From: a virus
Virus record (IMG/VR): IMGVR_UViG_3300037493_001386
Location: 1-62,297 of that record
Length of the DNA: 62,297 bases
Strand: one strand, 5' to 3'
Positions within the stretch are counted from its first letter, which is position 1; each line of letters begins with the position of its first letter. Of the stretch, positions 7,122-15,559 are shown in pieces. The notes below the pieces were generated by a model that did no database searches, was not told the DNA's origin, and saw nothing but the letters and a program-made list of their open reading frames with translations. The translations under genes were made by a program, and so were the position numbers.

Positions 7122-7607
7122 ATGATCAAATCTAAAGTAAATCAATTGTTAAATGATGTATCACATATTTGCGATGTATCTGCAAAGTATTCTACCAAAG
7201 TAAAATCCAAAGACAGACCAGTAATTAAAACTGAAGTAGACATTTATAAATTAATGCATCATTGGTATGCAAATACAGAAATGTTTGAGCAAAGGGAAAT
7301 CTTTTCAGTAGTATTAATGACTCGGGCAAATCAGGTATTAGGAGTTGTAAATTGTGGCGAGGGAGCAGCAACTTCAACTATTGTAGATAAGCAATATATT
7401 GCAAGACTTGCAATTTTGGCAAATGCTCAAGCGGTTGTCTTATGCCACAATCATCCATCAGGTAATATAAAACCCAGCGATGCGGATATAAGGATAACTA
7501 AGGAAATAAAAGAAGCACTTAAGTTATTAGAAATAACATTACTGGACCATTTAATACTAACACAAGACAATGGATTTACTTCATTGGCAGCAGAAGGCTT
7601 AATTTAA
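7122..7607 (+). CDS. RadC-like JAB/MPN domain protein
   Basis: 161 residues. The JAMM metal site is complete: His109-x-His111 in CHNHPSG, Ser119 and Asp122, preceded by a central strand (FSVVLMTRAN) and ending in LTQDNGFTSLAAEGLI, as in the UPF0758/RadC family. The N-terminal helix-hairpin-helix part of chromosomal RadC is missing, which is usual for phage and plasmid copies. The role is unknown despite the old DNA-repair label. It lies 6 nt before dnaB in genome A, and genome B lacks it. Confidence 0.85.
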   Translation: MIKSKVNQLLNDVSHICDVSAKYSTKVKSKDRPVIKTEVDIYKLMHHWYANTEMFEQREIFSVVLMTRANQVLGVVNCGEGAATSTIVDKQYIARLAILANAQAVVLCHNHPSGNIKPSDADIRITKEIKEALKLLEITLLDHLILTQDNGFTSLAAEGLI

Positions 7608-7613
7608 AATCAA

Positions 7614-8990
7614 ATGACAAACCCACAACAAGCAATAATCGCAATATTAATGACTGGTGAAAACCATCAGGATTTAATGCCACAACTGGAAGAGCATCTC
7701 TTTAATGAGGTGCTCACATCAAGATGCTACAAAGTAATAAAGCGCACTATTGAAAAAGGACAGACACCTAATATGGTTAACTTCTTTAGTACTGCGAATG
7801 AACTTGATAAGTTTACACCTAAAGAAACATCTGCAATAGTTGGCTGGTCTAATAGTCTAACATATAACGAGCCAGTTAATGAATATATTGCAATCCTAAA
7901 GGACAATCATATTAAAAGATCAATAGGTAATATTATTACCGAGCAGTCTTTCGGACTATCAAATAATGTTGATGGCTATACAACTGCAACCGAAATAATA
8001 AAGTCATTAACTAATCTATTAGATACTGGAAGCAACTCAGATAATATTATTGATCTATCGGAATTAACTAATGAAGAAAGGGAATCATACTATCGTAGAG
8101 CAGCACTAACATTATCAGGAAAAACTACTGGATTAAATACTGGATTAAATGCTTTAAATAAATTTACTGGTGGTTTTCATCCTGAGTTTATTATAATTGC
8201 CGGTCGACCATCAATGGGAAAAACGGCATTGGCATTGTTTCACGGAATGAAAAGTGGCGAGGCTGGTATCTACTTTAATCTTGAAATGAATAAAAGCCAG
8301 TTATGCCAAAGATTAATTCTTCAGGAGGCTGGAGACACAATCCATTCTTCAAGACTTCGTGATGGCAATCTTAGCCAATCTGAATTGCACTCTTTTGAAA
8401 AGACTATTGGAAGTATCGAAAAGCAGCCATTCCTGATATATGATAAGGCAAGGTGTGGCGTACACGAAGCAATTAGAGTAATGAAGCGAGAGCATCGGAA
8501 AGGTAGGTGTAAGTGGGCAATAATTGATTACCTACAACTAATGACTATTGAGGGATTCAAAGGTGGCAATCGTGAAGCAGAAGTTGCTGAAATTAGCAGA
8601 ACATTAAAGGCAGCGCAAAAAGAGATTGGAATACCTATAATTGCCTTGGCGCAACTTAGCCGTGAAGTAGAAAAGCGACCTGATAAAAAACCTATACTAT
8701 CAGACCTAAGAGAATCAGGTTCTTTAGAGCAAGATGCAGATAGCGTTGCTTTTGTTTGGAGGCCATCGTATTATGGACTTAATGACGATAATGGCAATCC
8801 ATATACTAATAATATCTTTTATCTTTTTGAGAAGCATAGACAAGGCGCAACTGGTATTGTCGAATTTAGGCACTCACCAAATATGACAAACTTTACAGAT
8901 GTTACCAGTAATGATATTGGCAGCACATTTCTTCCACAACCTAAAGACCTAAGACATTATGCAGACAAAGATTGGGATGTACCATTCTGA
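7614..8990 (+). CDS. dnaB: Replicative DNA helicase, DnaB-like
   Basis: 458 residues, the usual DnaB size. There is an N-terminal helical domain (about 1-110), then the RecA-like C-terminal domain with Walker A GRPSMGKTAL (about residue 200), a hydrophobic strand with IIDYLQLM (Walker B), LAQLSREVEKRP and a SGSLEQDADSV loop. It unwinds the phage replication fork. No phage DNA polymerase is visible, so host polymerase is probably used. The homologue at 45111-46487 is closely similar. Confidence 0.95.
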   Translation: MTNPQQAIIAILMTGENHQDLMPQLEEHLFNEVLTSRCYKVIKRTIEKGQTPNMVNFFSTANELDKFTPKETSAIVGWSNSLTYNEPVNEYIAILKDNHIKRSIGNIITEQSFGLSNNVDGYTTATEIIKSLTNLLDTGSNSDNIIDLSELTNEERESYYRRAALTLSGKTTGLNTGLNALNKFTGGFHPEFIIIAGRPSMGKTALALFHGMKSGEAGIYFNLEMNKSQLCQRLILQEAGDTIHSSRLRDGNLSQSELHSFEKTIGSIEKQPFLIYDKARCGVHEAIRVMKREHRKGRCKWAIIDYLQLMTIEGFKGGNREAEVAEISRTLKAAQKEIGIPIIALAQLSREVEKRPDKKPILSDLRESGSLEQDADSVAFVWRPSYYGLNDDNGNPYTNNIFYLFEKHRQGATGIVEFRHSPNMTNFTDVTSNDIGSTFLPQPKDLRHYADKDWDVPF

Positions 8991-9222
8991 ATATATTAAT
9001 TATTTGGAAAAGCATAAAACAGAACCATTTGTAATGTTGGATGAAATGAATCTAACTTATGATCAATTTGAAATGCTATTTAATAACTCATATCCATTTC
9101 GGGAGATGTGGAAAATAGATGAATGTGATTTTAATTACTATGATATCAGAGGTGGCAAGTGCCAGTATGCAAAAGTTTATTACGGAAAAATACATTGCAC
9201 AAACAAGCAATGTAAAACATAA
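8959..9222 (+). CDS. Conserved small protein, 87 aa, Cys-containing
   Basis: Overlaps the end of dnaB by 32 nt in another frame. An alternative ATG at 8977 would shorten the overlap to 14 nt, and genome B has both ATGs too (46456 and 46474). The protein is well conserved between the phages (EPFVMLDEMNL, WKIDEC, GKIHC) and has Cys residues near its end that could bind metal. The function is unknown; co-translation with the helicase suggests a replication accessory role. Confidence 0.7.
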   Translation: MQTKIGMYHSEYINYLEKHKTEPFVMLDEMNLTYDQFEMLFNNSYPFREMWKIDECDFNYYDIRGGKCQYAKVYYGKIHCTNKQCKT

Positions 9223-9234
9223 TCAAAATATTAT

Positions 9235-9242
9235 TATATTTG
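9235..9242 (+). promoter_or_regulatory. Promoter -7 box 6 nt from start codon (leaderless gene)
   Basis: TATATTTG followed by six bases and the ATG at 9249. With the usual Bacteroidetes spacing transcription would begin at or next to the ATG. Genome B keeps the same spacing at 47485-47492. Confidence 0.7.
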
Positions 9243-9248
9243 CAATCT

Positions 9249-9458
9249 ATGGAACAGAAGATAAAAGATAATAGAGGTGGCAAAAGAGAAGGTGCTGGTC
9301 CTCCATTTAAGTACGGAGAGAAAACAATAAACATTACATTCCGCATACCGAAATCGCATAAAGAACTAATTAAATTAATGGTAAAAGAATACCTGAATAA
9401 AGTTAGTTCTGAATATAAATCAAACAAATCAAACAAATCTGAACATTATGGCTGCTGA
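9249..9458 (+). CDS. Small basic DNA-binding-type protein (GGKRxGAG)
   Basis: 69 residues. It begins with a basic RGGKREGAGPPF motif, then a possible ribbon-helix-helix (NITFRIPKSHKELIKLMVKEY) and a Lys/Ser-rich tail. GGKRxGAG-type proteins are frequent in phages and plasmids and are thought to bind DNA. ATG 9249 is preferred over the TTG at 9240 because the -7 box overlaps the TTG and because the genome B homologue aligns from there. It may be an autoregulator of its own promoter (inference). Confidence 0.7.
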   Translation: MEQKIKDNRGGKREGAGPPFKYGEKTINITFRIPKSHKELIKLMVKEYLNKVSSEYKSNKSNKSEHYGC

Positions 9459-9666
9459 ACAATCTTGTATTGAATTAATATTTGAGCAACACAATTTACT
9501 ATCTGATGCCGATTTTAAGTCTTGGATGCTAAATAACTATGAAGAACTTGTTGACCAACACAAATTAGAAGTAATGGGCGCATTTGATTGCGGACAAGAA
9601 GATGCTTACGAAAGTGGATTTTCAAATGCTGGAGCACTGGTATTCTATAAAGAGTTCTATGGATAA
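9448..9666 (+). CDS. Conserved small acidic protein, 72 aa
   Basis: Overlaps the previous gene by 11 nt, an arrangement kept in genome B (47701-47919). The protein is acidic, with a repeated Glu/Asp helix pattern and a final FYKEFYG shared by both phages. It could neutralise or bind the basic neighbour, but this is only suggested by the pairing of a basic and an acidic product. No family recognised. Confidence 0.7.
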   Translation: MAAEQSCIELIFEQHNLLSDADFKSWMLNNYEELVDQHKLEVMGAFDCGQEDAYESGFSNAGALVFYKEFYG

Positions 9667-9759
9667 AATAAAGTTGGCAATAAAATGGTTTGAAATAAAC
9701 CTAAAATATTATTTGTCATTTATTTTCTTTTTAGATCACAATGATAAAAATAAGTATTA

Positions 9760-9981
9760 ATGAAAAAGCAAACAGCAGTTGAGTGGTTAGTTGATGCAAT
9801 ATTTAATGATGTTGATTTGAAAGATTCAATCTTAAAGTTAGCAATCAGTCAGGCGAAAGAAATGGAAAGAGAGCAAATAATTGAAGCATATAGAGATGGA
9901 AGAACAGACCAACAAACTCGTATTCCAAAGTTCTACAATCGAAGTTCTGCAATCTACTACACATCAACCTATGGAGAATAA
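9760..9981 (+). CDS. Hypothetical protein, 73 aa (genome A only)
   Basis: A small helical protein without recognised motifs. It overlaps the next gene by 11 nt, so the two are translationally coupled. Genome B lacks it: there the upstream acidic protein gene overlaps the downstream gene directly, so this looks like a one-gene insertion. Confidence 0.65.
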   Translation: MKKQTAVEWLVDAIFNDVDLKDSILKLAISQAKEMEREQIIEAYRDGRTDQQTRIPKFYNRSSAIYYTSTYGE

Positions 9982-10354
9982 CCTACTACTTATACCTTGT
10001 GCAATTGAATCTGTTTCCACAAGGAGAGATAAGACATTAAAAGTAATTATAGGTACTCAGGAATTGCCACCATCAAAAGCAGCCGAACTATTAAACCAAT
10101 GGGCATCAGGTGTTGGAGTGATGGCATTCAAAGGTGAATCATTTAGTTACGATGATGAAGAATTGCTAAAATCAATTAAGATTGATGCAGAAGAAATGGG
10201 AAGTAAGACACCAAGCCAAAGGTTAAGGTCTTGCTTATATGTATTATTTGAGCGCAATCCAGAGGGTTACAGAGACTTTAATAGTTATTATGCTGCTATG
10301 ATGGACAAGTTTATAGATATGGTCAAGAAGCGGATAGATACCTACCAATTATAA
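9971..10354 (+). CDS. Conserved hypothetical protein, 127 aa
   Basis: The start at 9971 is chosen because the genome B homologue (47912-48295) begins at the matching NLLLIPCAIESVSTRRD; a longer reading from 9881 would run through the preceding gene. The N-terminus looks like a beta-strand domain in which SVSTRRDKTLKV may contact nucleic acid, followed by helices. It ends the early/replication block just before packaging (genome B) or before the ParB cassette (genome A). The function is unknown. Confidence 0.75.
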   Translation: MENNLLLIPCAIESVSTRRDKTLKVIIGTQELPPSKAAELLNQWASGVGVMAFKGESFSYDDEELLKSIKIDAEEMGSKTPSQRLRSCLYVLFERNPEGYRDFNSYYAAMMDKFIDMVKKRIDTYQL

Positions 10355-10361
10355 CATTAAC

Positions 10362-10369
10362 TACATTTG
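10362..10369 (+). promoter_or_regulatory. Promoter -7 box 4 nt from start codon
   Basis: TACATTTG is followed by CATT and the ATG at 10374, so the cassette mRNA is predicted to be leaderless. This promoter would drive the whole 10374-13933 cassette. Confidence 0.7.
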
Positions 10370-10373
10370 CATT

Positions 10374-10964
10374 ATGTCAAGCATAAAAACAAAAAACGTA
10401 AAGATTAGCGATATTAAAATAAATCCTAATAATCCAAGACTTATTAAAGATGAGAAATTTAATAAGTTAGTGCATTCAATAAAAGAATTTCCTGAGATGT
10501 TGGCAATAAGACCAATCGTTGTAAACTCAGAAATGGTGGTTATTGGTGGCAATATGCGATTAAAGGCTTGTAAGGATGCTGGATTAAAGGAAGTGCCTAT
10601 AATCATTGCGGATAACCTAACGGAAGAACAACAGAAAGAATTTGTAATAAAAGATAATGTTGGATTTGGAGATTGGGACTGGCAAATTATTGCAGAGGAA
10701 TGGGGAACAGAATCACTGGAAGATTGGGGTTTAGATATACCTAACTTTGCCAATGATGAATTGTTAGAAGAATTTGATACCAAGGCATCAGATATTAATC
10801 TAACTCCAAAACCAACTGATGATGACTATTCAACATTTGAAATGGTTATGCTGCATCAAAATAAATTGCTGCTATTGGAAACATTAAATAAAATAAAAAA
10901 TAACTTCCTATTTGAAAAGCAAGAGGATTCATTAATGGAACTCGTAAGACAATACAATAAATAA
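10374..10964 (+). CDS. ParB/Srx-fold nuclease-domain protein
   Basis: 196 residues. The N-terminal 90 residues match the ParB N-terminal fold: KISDIKINPNNPR, LVHSIKEF, IRPIVVNSEMVVIGGNMRL, ACKDAGLKEVPIIIA. The GGNMR segment corresponds to the conserved nucleotide-binding loop. The C-terminal half is acidic and lacks the helix-turn-helix of chromosomal ParB, so it is not a plasmid-type partition protein. It leads a cassette with a cupin and a PAPS-reductase-like gene and is absent from genome B. CTP/ATP binding or DNA nicking is possible; not assigned further. Confidence 0.75.
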   Translation: MSSIKTKNVKISDIKINPNNPRLIKDEKFNKLVHSIKEFPEMLAIRPIVVNSEMVVIGGNMRLKACKDAGLKEVPIIIADNLTEEQQKEFVIKDNVGFGDWDWQIIAEEWGTESLEDWGLDIPNFANDELLEEFDTKASDINLTPKPTDDDYSTFEMVMLHQNKLLLLETLNKIKNNFLFEKQEDSLMELVRQYNK

Positions 10965-10970
10965 AAACCT

Positions 10971-11765
10971 ATGAAGCAAGAGACACTTTCATTTATTAAT
11001 TTTATTAATCCCGATTCAGGTTTAATATTTAATGATGAGGAACACGATAAATATCCATTAAAATACTATAATGTAATTAATGGCGAAGGCATTGATGTAG
11101 ATGAAAATAAAAGTTACTATGGTTTCGTTTATTTAGGTGAGGCGGTGATCAAAATAAAAGACAATATTCAATCTATACTGCCAAAGGATTCTTACTTTTC
11201 GCATCACGGAGAATTTACTCTTTGTGGCAATTTCAAAGCGGTAATCATTGAGGTAATTACCAGTAAAGGAATATACCTAAAGGAACGATTTAAGGCAATG
11301 ACTGCCATCGGAGGTGTTGTAGAAGATACTGGAAGATTAAAATATATAGATGGATGTACTGATAGTCTATTAATACCACCAGTTAAAAAAGGTAATCCTT
11401 GTTTAAATCATTTGCATTTTCCAAAAGACATTCGACAGACACCTCATACTCACCCAAGCCATCGTGTTGGATTAGTAATTAGAGGGCAAGGAAAGTGCGT
11501 AACACCATTCGGAGATCTTCCATTAAATGAGGGATGCATATTTGTTATTAAAGAATATGACGGCCTTTTAAAAGCGGTTGGTTTGGATGGCAAAATGTAT
11601 GATGCTGGTACTCATAAATTTGATACTAATTTTAGCAGTATGGATGTGATAGCATTCCATCCTGATAGCGACTTTGGTCCTGAAGATGAATTCCATCCAA
11701 TGATTAATCGCACAATAGTAAATGGAATTTCTGCAAAAGACATTGATCAAATAAGAACTAAGTAA
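10971..11765 (+). CDS. Cupin-fold protein, probably bicupin
   Basis: 264 residues. The C-terminal half carries a cupin motif with metal ligands HTHPSHR and a G-rich second strand (VIRGQGKCVTPFGDLPLNEG), and the N-terminal half has a cupin-like pattern without clear ligands. Cupins act as small-molecule dioxygenases, isomerases or binding proteins. Lying between a ParB-like gene and a PAPS-reductase-like gene in a 4-5-gene operon, it may act on the same unknown substrate. It is not a phage structural protein. Genome B lacks it. Confidence 0.65.
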   Translation: MKQETLSFINFINPDSGLIFNDEEHDKYPLKYYNVINGEGIDVDENKSYYGFVYLGEAVIKIKDNIQSILPKDSYFSHHGEFTLCGNFKAVIIEVITSKGIYLKERFKAMTAIGGVVEDTGRLKYIDGCTDSLLIPPVKKGNPCLNHLHFPKDIRQTPHTHPSHRVGLVIRGQGKCVTPFGDLPLNEGCIFVIKEYDGLLKAVGLDGKMYDAGTHKFDTNFSSMDVIAFHPDSDFGPEDEFHPMINRTIVNGISAKDIDQIRTK

Positions 11766-12940
11766 TGGGAGTAGTTAGAAAGAAAGAATACAAAGAGATT
11801 GATGTATATGAGGAAGCATTAAATCGCATCAGATATATTTACGATAGATTTGATAAAGTAGTAGTTTCATTTTCAGGAGGAAAGGATAGTACTGCCGTTT
11901 TAAATACTGCATTAATAGTTGCCAAAGAAAGAAATAGATTGCCATTGGATGTAGTATTCTTTGATGAAGAAGCAATACATCCACCAACTATTGATTATGT
12001 AAAAAGAGTAAGGGAAAATAAAGATATCAGAATGCATTGGTACTGCTTAGAATTTAAGCATCGAAATGCTTGTTCGAATGAGGAACCATTTTGGTATACT
12101 TGGGATAAAGAAAAGAAAGATTTGTGGGTTATGGAAATGCCTGAGTTTGCAATAACTGAACATCCTAAATTTATTAAGGGAATGAGTTTCCAAGAATTCT
12201 CCCCTTACCTATTTAATAGAACGGATGGCAGCGTTGCAATGCTTACTGGTATCAGAACACAAGAAAGCCTCAGAAGATACCAAGTGATCGCTAAAAAAAA
12301 GAATGATGCATTTATGAATTCAACCAGCGAGTCAGGGCAAAACCAATATAGATGCTTCCCTATTTACGATTGGAGTTCTGAGGATGTATGGTTGGCAGTT
12401 AAAAAATTTGGATGGGATTATAATACCACATACGATATATTTAATCAAACCAAATTAAATAATGATTTTCTGCATCAAAGAGTTTGTCCTCCATATGGAG
12501 AAGAACCATTAAGAGGATTATGGGTTTATGCGGAATGCTTCCCTGAGATGTGGCATAAAATGATTAGTAGAGTGCAAGGTGTTAGTACTGCTTGGAGATA
12601 TGGCAATACAGAACTATATTCTAATGCCAGTAAAAAACCTGATAATAAAACGTACAAAGAGTATTTAAATATTATACTGGATAGTTACGATTATGATAGT
12701 CAGCAAGATGTTAAGAAAACAGTTAATGGATATATCAGAAGACATCAGTCATTAACTAAGCAGAAAATACACGAGGTAGATTGCCATCCATTGAGTGGTG
12801 TTTCTTGGGAGTGGCTATGCAAAGTAACCATACGAGGAGATTTCAAAGGCAGACAGAGTAATATATTAAATACCAATGCCAATAATGTAAGGGAGAAATT
12901 AGGTATTACTTTGGAAGAAGCGGAAAGGATTTATAAATGA
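11765..12940 (+). CDS. PAPS-reductase-family protein, IbrA/DUF3440-like
   Basis: 391 residues. The N-terminal adenine-nucleotide alpha-hydrolase domain has the P-loop SGGKDS (37-42) and VVFFDEE, with LTGIRTQESLRR further on. The C-terminal extension contains Cys and aromatic residues typical of IbrA-like proteins rather than assimilatory CysH, and the CysH C-terminal catalytic Cys motif is not seen. Relatives pair with ParB-like IbrB proteins, as here (13427). The chemistry is unknown; ATP-dependent activation of a substrate or DNA modification are candidates. It overlaps both neighbours by 1-4 nt. Confidence 0.8.
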   Translation: MGVVRKKEYKEIDVYEEALNRIRYIYDRFDKVVVSFSGGKDSTAVLNTALIVAKERNRLPLDVVFFDEEAIHPPTIDYVKRVRENKDIRMHWYCLEFKHRNACSNEEPFWYTWDKEKKDLWVMEMPEFAITEHPKFIKGMSFQEFSPYLFNRTDGSVAMLTGIRTQESLRRYQVIAKKKNDAFMNSTSESGQNQYRCFPIYDWSSEDVWLAVKKFGWDYNTTYDIFNQTKLNNDFLHQRVCPPYGEEPLRGLWVYAECFPEMWHKMISRVQGVSTAWRYGNTELYSNASKKPDNKTYKEYLNIILDSYDYDSQQDVKKTVNGYIRRHQSLTKQKIHEVDCHPLSGVSWEWLCKVTIRGDFKGRQSNILNTNANNVREKLGITLEEAERIYK

Positions 12941-13434
12941 AGATCAAAGAAGCAAAAATATTTATCAATAGTCAGCCGTTTACATTTGCCAAAAGTTATG
13001 CAGATACATTTCCGCACACCTATTTGCAAAGAGCAAAGACAACAGACGAAAATAAATTTGAGCAATTCATTTCATTAATACGAAAGGAAGGACTGGTATA
13101 TAATTTTTTTAAAAAGCAATACGTATATTTATTTATTGACGATTTTATTTATTGGGAAGTTGGCAGACCTATCAAGTGCATACAAGTATTAAATAGAGCC
13201 AGTATTCATTCACTAAATCAAAATAAGCAACATCTTGTTTCGCAGCATATAGCAGATACTTTATTAGCGAAACTTAATGATAGAGAAATATATTTAGATA
13301 CCTTGCTGAATAAAGAGATTAAATCCATTCAGGATATAAGGCAAATTAAGTTCCTGATGGATACCGAAAGAAGAATAAACGGAGGAGGTAAAAACATAAT
13401 TGATAACTATAAACAAGAAGTAAAATATGAATAA
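12937..13434 (+). CDS. Cassette protein of unknown function, 165 aa
   Basis: Lies between the IbrA-like and IbrB-like genes, overlapping both (4 and 8 nt), so it is part of the same translational unit. The protein is basic and mixed alpha/beta, with aromatic-rich segments (FFKKQYVYLFIDDFIYWEVG) and a helical C-terminus. No recognised family. Its fixed place inside the pair suggests that it serves the same reaction. Confidence 0.65.
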   Translation: MKIKEAKIFINSQPFTFAKSYADTFPHTYLQRAKTTDENKFEQFISLIRKEGLVYNFFKKQYVYLFIDDFIYWEVGRPIKCIQVLNRASIHSLNQNKQHLVSQHIADTLLAKLNDREIYLDTLLNKEIKSIQDIRQIKFLMDTERRINGGGKNIIDNYKQEVKYE

Positions 13435-13933
13435 GAAAGATCAGCCATTAAATGAAATCGTTTGGCGCAACAGAGAAGAACTAAAAGCAAATAATTACAA
13501 TCCTAATAAAGTTGCACCTCCTGAATTAAAACTATTAAAGGTTTCTATTATTGAAGATGGATGGACACAACCTATTGTAATAAATCCTGATATGACAATT
13601 GTTGATGGATTCCATAGATGGACGGTTTCGGGACATAAAGAAATATACCAGTTAACAGATGGACTTGTTCCAACCGTTATGATCAAACCGAAAGACATCA
13701 ACCAGCAACAGATGGCAACCATTCGACACAATCGTGCTCGAGGTACTCACGGAGTATTGGAGATGAGTAATATCGTAAATGATATGGTTAAGAATGGATT
13801 AAGTGGCGAAGAGATTATGAGTAGATTAATGATGGAAAAGGAAGAAGTAGTTAGATTATTATTTAGAGCGGGTATTCCAAAGAGTGAAGTCTTCAAAGAG
13901 AAAGATTTTAGCAAGGCTTGGTCACCTAAATAA
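13427..13933 (+). CDS. ParB-like protein, IbrB-like
   Basis: 168 residues. The ParB N-terminal domain is clear: NYNPNKVAPPELKLLKVSI, WTQPIVINPDMTIVDGFHRW (the GFHR nucleotide loop) and RHNRARGTHG, followed by a helical C-terminus. The combination with an upstream PAPS-reductase-like IbrA protein is the IbrA/IbrB arrangement known from bacterial genomes, where IbrB influences gene expression. It is the last gene of the cassette; the terminase small-subunit gene begins 20 nt later. Confidence 0.75.
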   Translation: MNKKDQPLNEIVWRNREELKANNYNPNKVAPPELKLLKVSIIEDGWTQPIVINPDMTIVDGFHRWTVSGHKEIYQLTDGLVPTVMIKPKDINQQQMATIRHNRARGTHGVLEMSNIVNDMVKNGLSGEEIMSRLMMEKEEVVRLLFRAGIPKSEVFKEKDFSKAWSPK

Positions 13934-13953
13934 CAACATTAAAACAACGAAAA

Positions 13954-14259
13954 ATGGCTGGTAAAGGACAAGTAGAACCACGTTGGAAAAAAGGCGAAAG
14001 TGGTAATCCAAATGGAAGGCCTCGTAAGTTGCCTGAGTTGGACAAATTACTTGCTGATGTACTTGGCGAGGAGAAGGATGGAATAACGGCTGGAGAGGTC
14101 ATATTAAAGGCAATAAGGGCAAAGGCAGCAAAGGGCGATGTAAGAGCAGCCGAACTATTATTAGATAGAGCATATGGCAAACCAAAACAAAGTATTGAAA
14201 ACAATATATCATCACTTGAGCCAATGGTTATTATCAGGACCGAGAGAAAAGAAATGTAA
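13954..14259 (+). CDS. Putative small terminase subunit, DUF5681-type
   Basis: 101 residues. The N-terminus has the WKKGESGNPNGRPRKLP motif of DUF5681 proteins, followed by a helical region (KAAKGDVRAAELLLDRAYGKPK) and a tail EPMVIIRTE. Its place directly before the large terminase supports the role of DNA recognition for packaging. Genome B has an unrelated N-terminal domain in this slot but nearly the same tail (EPLIIIRTE), so the tail may be the contact with the large subunit. Confidence 0.7.
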   Translation: MAGKGQVEPRWKKGESGNPNGRPRKLPELDKLLADVLGEEKDGITAGEVILKAIRAKAAKGDVRAAELLLDRAYGKPKQSIENNISSLEPMVIIRTERKEM

Positions 14260-14271
14260 TATTATACCAGT

Positions 14272-14280
14272 TACATTTTG
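14272..14280 (+). promoter_or_regulatory. Promoter -7-like box 4 nt from terL start
   Basis: TACATTTTG is followed by ATTA and the ATG at 14285. This fits the recurring -7/ATG geometry but has one extra T, so it is less certain than the others. Confidence 0.5.
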
Positions 14281-14284
14281 ATTA

Positions 14285-15559
14285 ATGGCTTATACATTAA
14301 CAGAAACACAAACAATTGCATATGATTATGCCACCAATGGAGATAAAAGAGTTATCTTATTTGGTGGCGCAATTCGTGGCGGTAAAACATATTGGTTGCT
14401 GCTAACATTAACCTCATTATGTTTGGCATATCCAAATAGCAGATGGGTTGTAATTAGAAAAACACTACCTGATCTAAAACGTACAACATTCCCAACATTT
14501 AAATCTATAATGAATGATGGTGTTGGACAATACATAAAGAACTGGAATAGGGATAATGTAGTTACATTTAATAACAACAGCCAATTAATATTTATGGGCG
14601 AGAGTTACGATGATGATAAAGAATTAAATAGGTTTAGGGGATTAGAAATAAATGGTGCTGGATTAGATGAAGTCAACGAGTTACAAGAAGTAACCTTTTA
14701 CAAAGTTCAGGAACGTATTGGTTCTTGGAACAAAGCAGAAGGTCAGCCACCAATAATATGCTTGGCTACTTGCAATCCATCACAAAATTGGGTGAAGACA
14801 TTAATCTATGAAAGGTATAAGTATGGAACGCTTCCAAACAAATGGGCATTCATACCATCAAAGATTACCGACAATCCATATATACCTATTGAGTATCTTG
14901 AATCATTAAAAGAATTGCCACCTATTCAATATGCAAGATTTGTTGAAGGTGATTGGGATGTACTGGATAATGTAGTTAATCCATTCTTGTACGAATGGAA
15001 TGATGAAAAACATATTGATGATAGCATAGAACACAATCCAAATCTACCAACATTTATTAGTGTTGACTTTAATGTTAATCCATTATGCGCATTAATCATT
15101 CAACACGTTGGCAGCGACACACGAATACTGGATGAGATTAAAATAGAAAAGGGCTCAATAGAAGCATTCTGCGATGCCGTTGAGAATTATAATATACCAA
15201 GTGGCTTGATGCGAATAACTGGAGATGCGATGGGCAAAGGCAGTTCAATACAACAACGTGATAACTCTTCTGCATATACTCAAATCAAACGCAAATTTAA
15301 ATTGTCTGATAGTCAAATTATGATACCAGCCAATCCAAGAATATCTAATAGTCGGATAGATTCCAATTTAGCATTAAAAAAATTAAATATTAAAGTTAAT
15401 TCAATCAGGTGCAAAGGATTTATATTTGATGCAAAGCAAGTGCAATGCGATGCGGAAGGTTCGTTAATAAAAACAAATAGGAAAAACCTATCGGAACGTG
15501 CCGATTTTTTAGATTGTTTTCGTTACTTTGTCAATACTATTTTAAAAAGATACCTATGA
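14285..15559 (+). CDS. terL: Terminase large subunit
   Basis: 424 residues. The N-terminal ATPase has Walker A GGAIRGGKT (27-35), GAGLDEVNE as Walker B with catalytic Glu, and LATCNP as the coupling motif. The C-terminal nuclease domain begins near FISVDFNVNP and has Asp residues in TGDAMG and SERADFLDCFRYF. It is the DNA-packaging motor docking on the portal. The stop overlaps the next ATG (ATGA). Closely similar to 49132-50412. Confidence 0.95.
   Translation: MAYTLTETQTIAYDYATNGDKRVILFGGAIRGGKTYWLLLTLTSLCLAYPNSRWVVIRKTLPDLKRTTFPTFKSIMNDGVGQYIKNWNRDNVVTFNNNSQLIFMGESYDDDKELNRFRGLEINGAGLDEVNELQEVTFYKVQERIGSWNKAEGQPPIICLATCNPSQNWVKTLIYERYKYGTLPNKWAFIPSKITDNPYIPIEYLESLKELPPIQYARFVEGDWDVLDNVVNPFLYEWNDEKHIDDSIEHNPNLPTFISVDFNVNPLCALIIQHVGSDTRILDEIKIEKGSIEAFCDAVENYNIPSGLMRITGDAMGKGSSIQQRDNSSAYTQIKRKFKLSDSQIMIPANPRISNSRIDSNLALKKLNIKVNSIRCKGFIFDAKQVQCDAEGSLIKTNRKNLSERADFLDCFRYFVNTILKRYL

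Noticed and set aside
10361-10783. Minus-strand frame of 140 codons opposite the ParB-like gene
   Set aside because: It is low-complexity Ser/Asn/Ile sequence and mirrors a clear ParB-fold gene; no supporting signals.
10374-13933. Plasmid-type ParABS partition system
   Set aside because: No ParA-type ATPase is present, the ParB-fold proteins lack an evident helix-turn-helix, and no parS-like repeats are seen; linkage to a PAPS-reductase-like gene fits IbrA/IbrB better.
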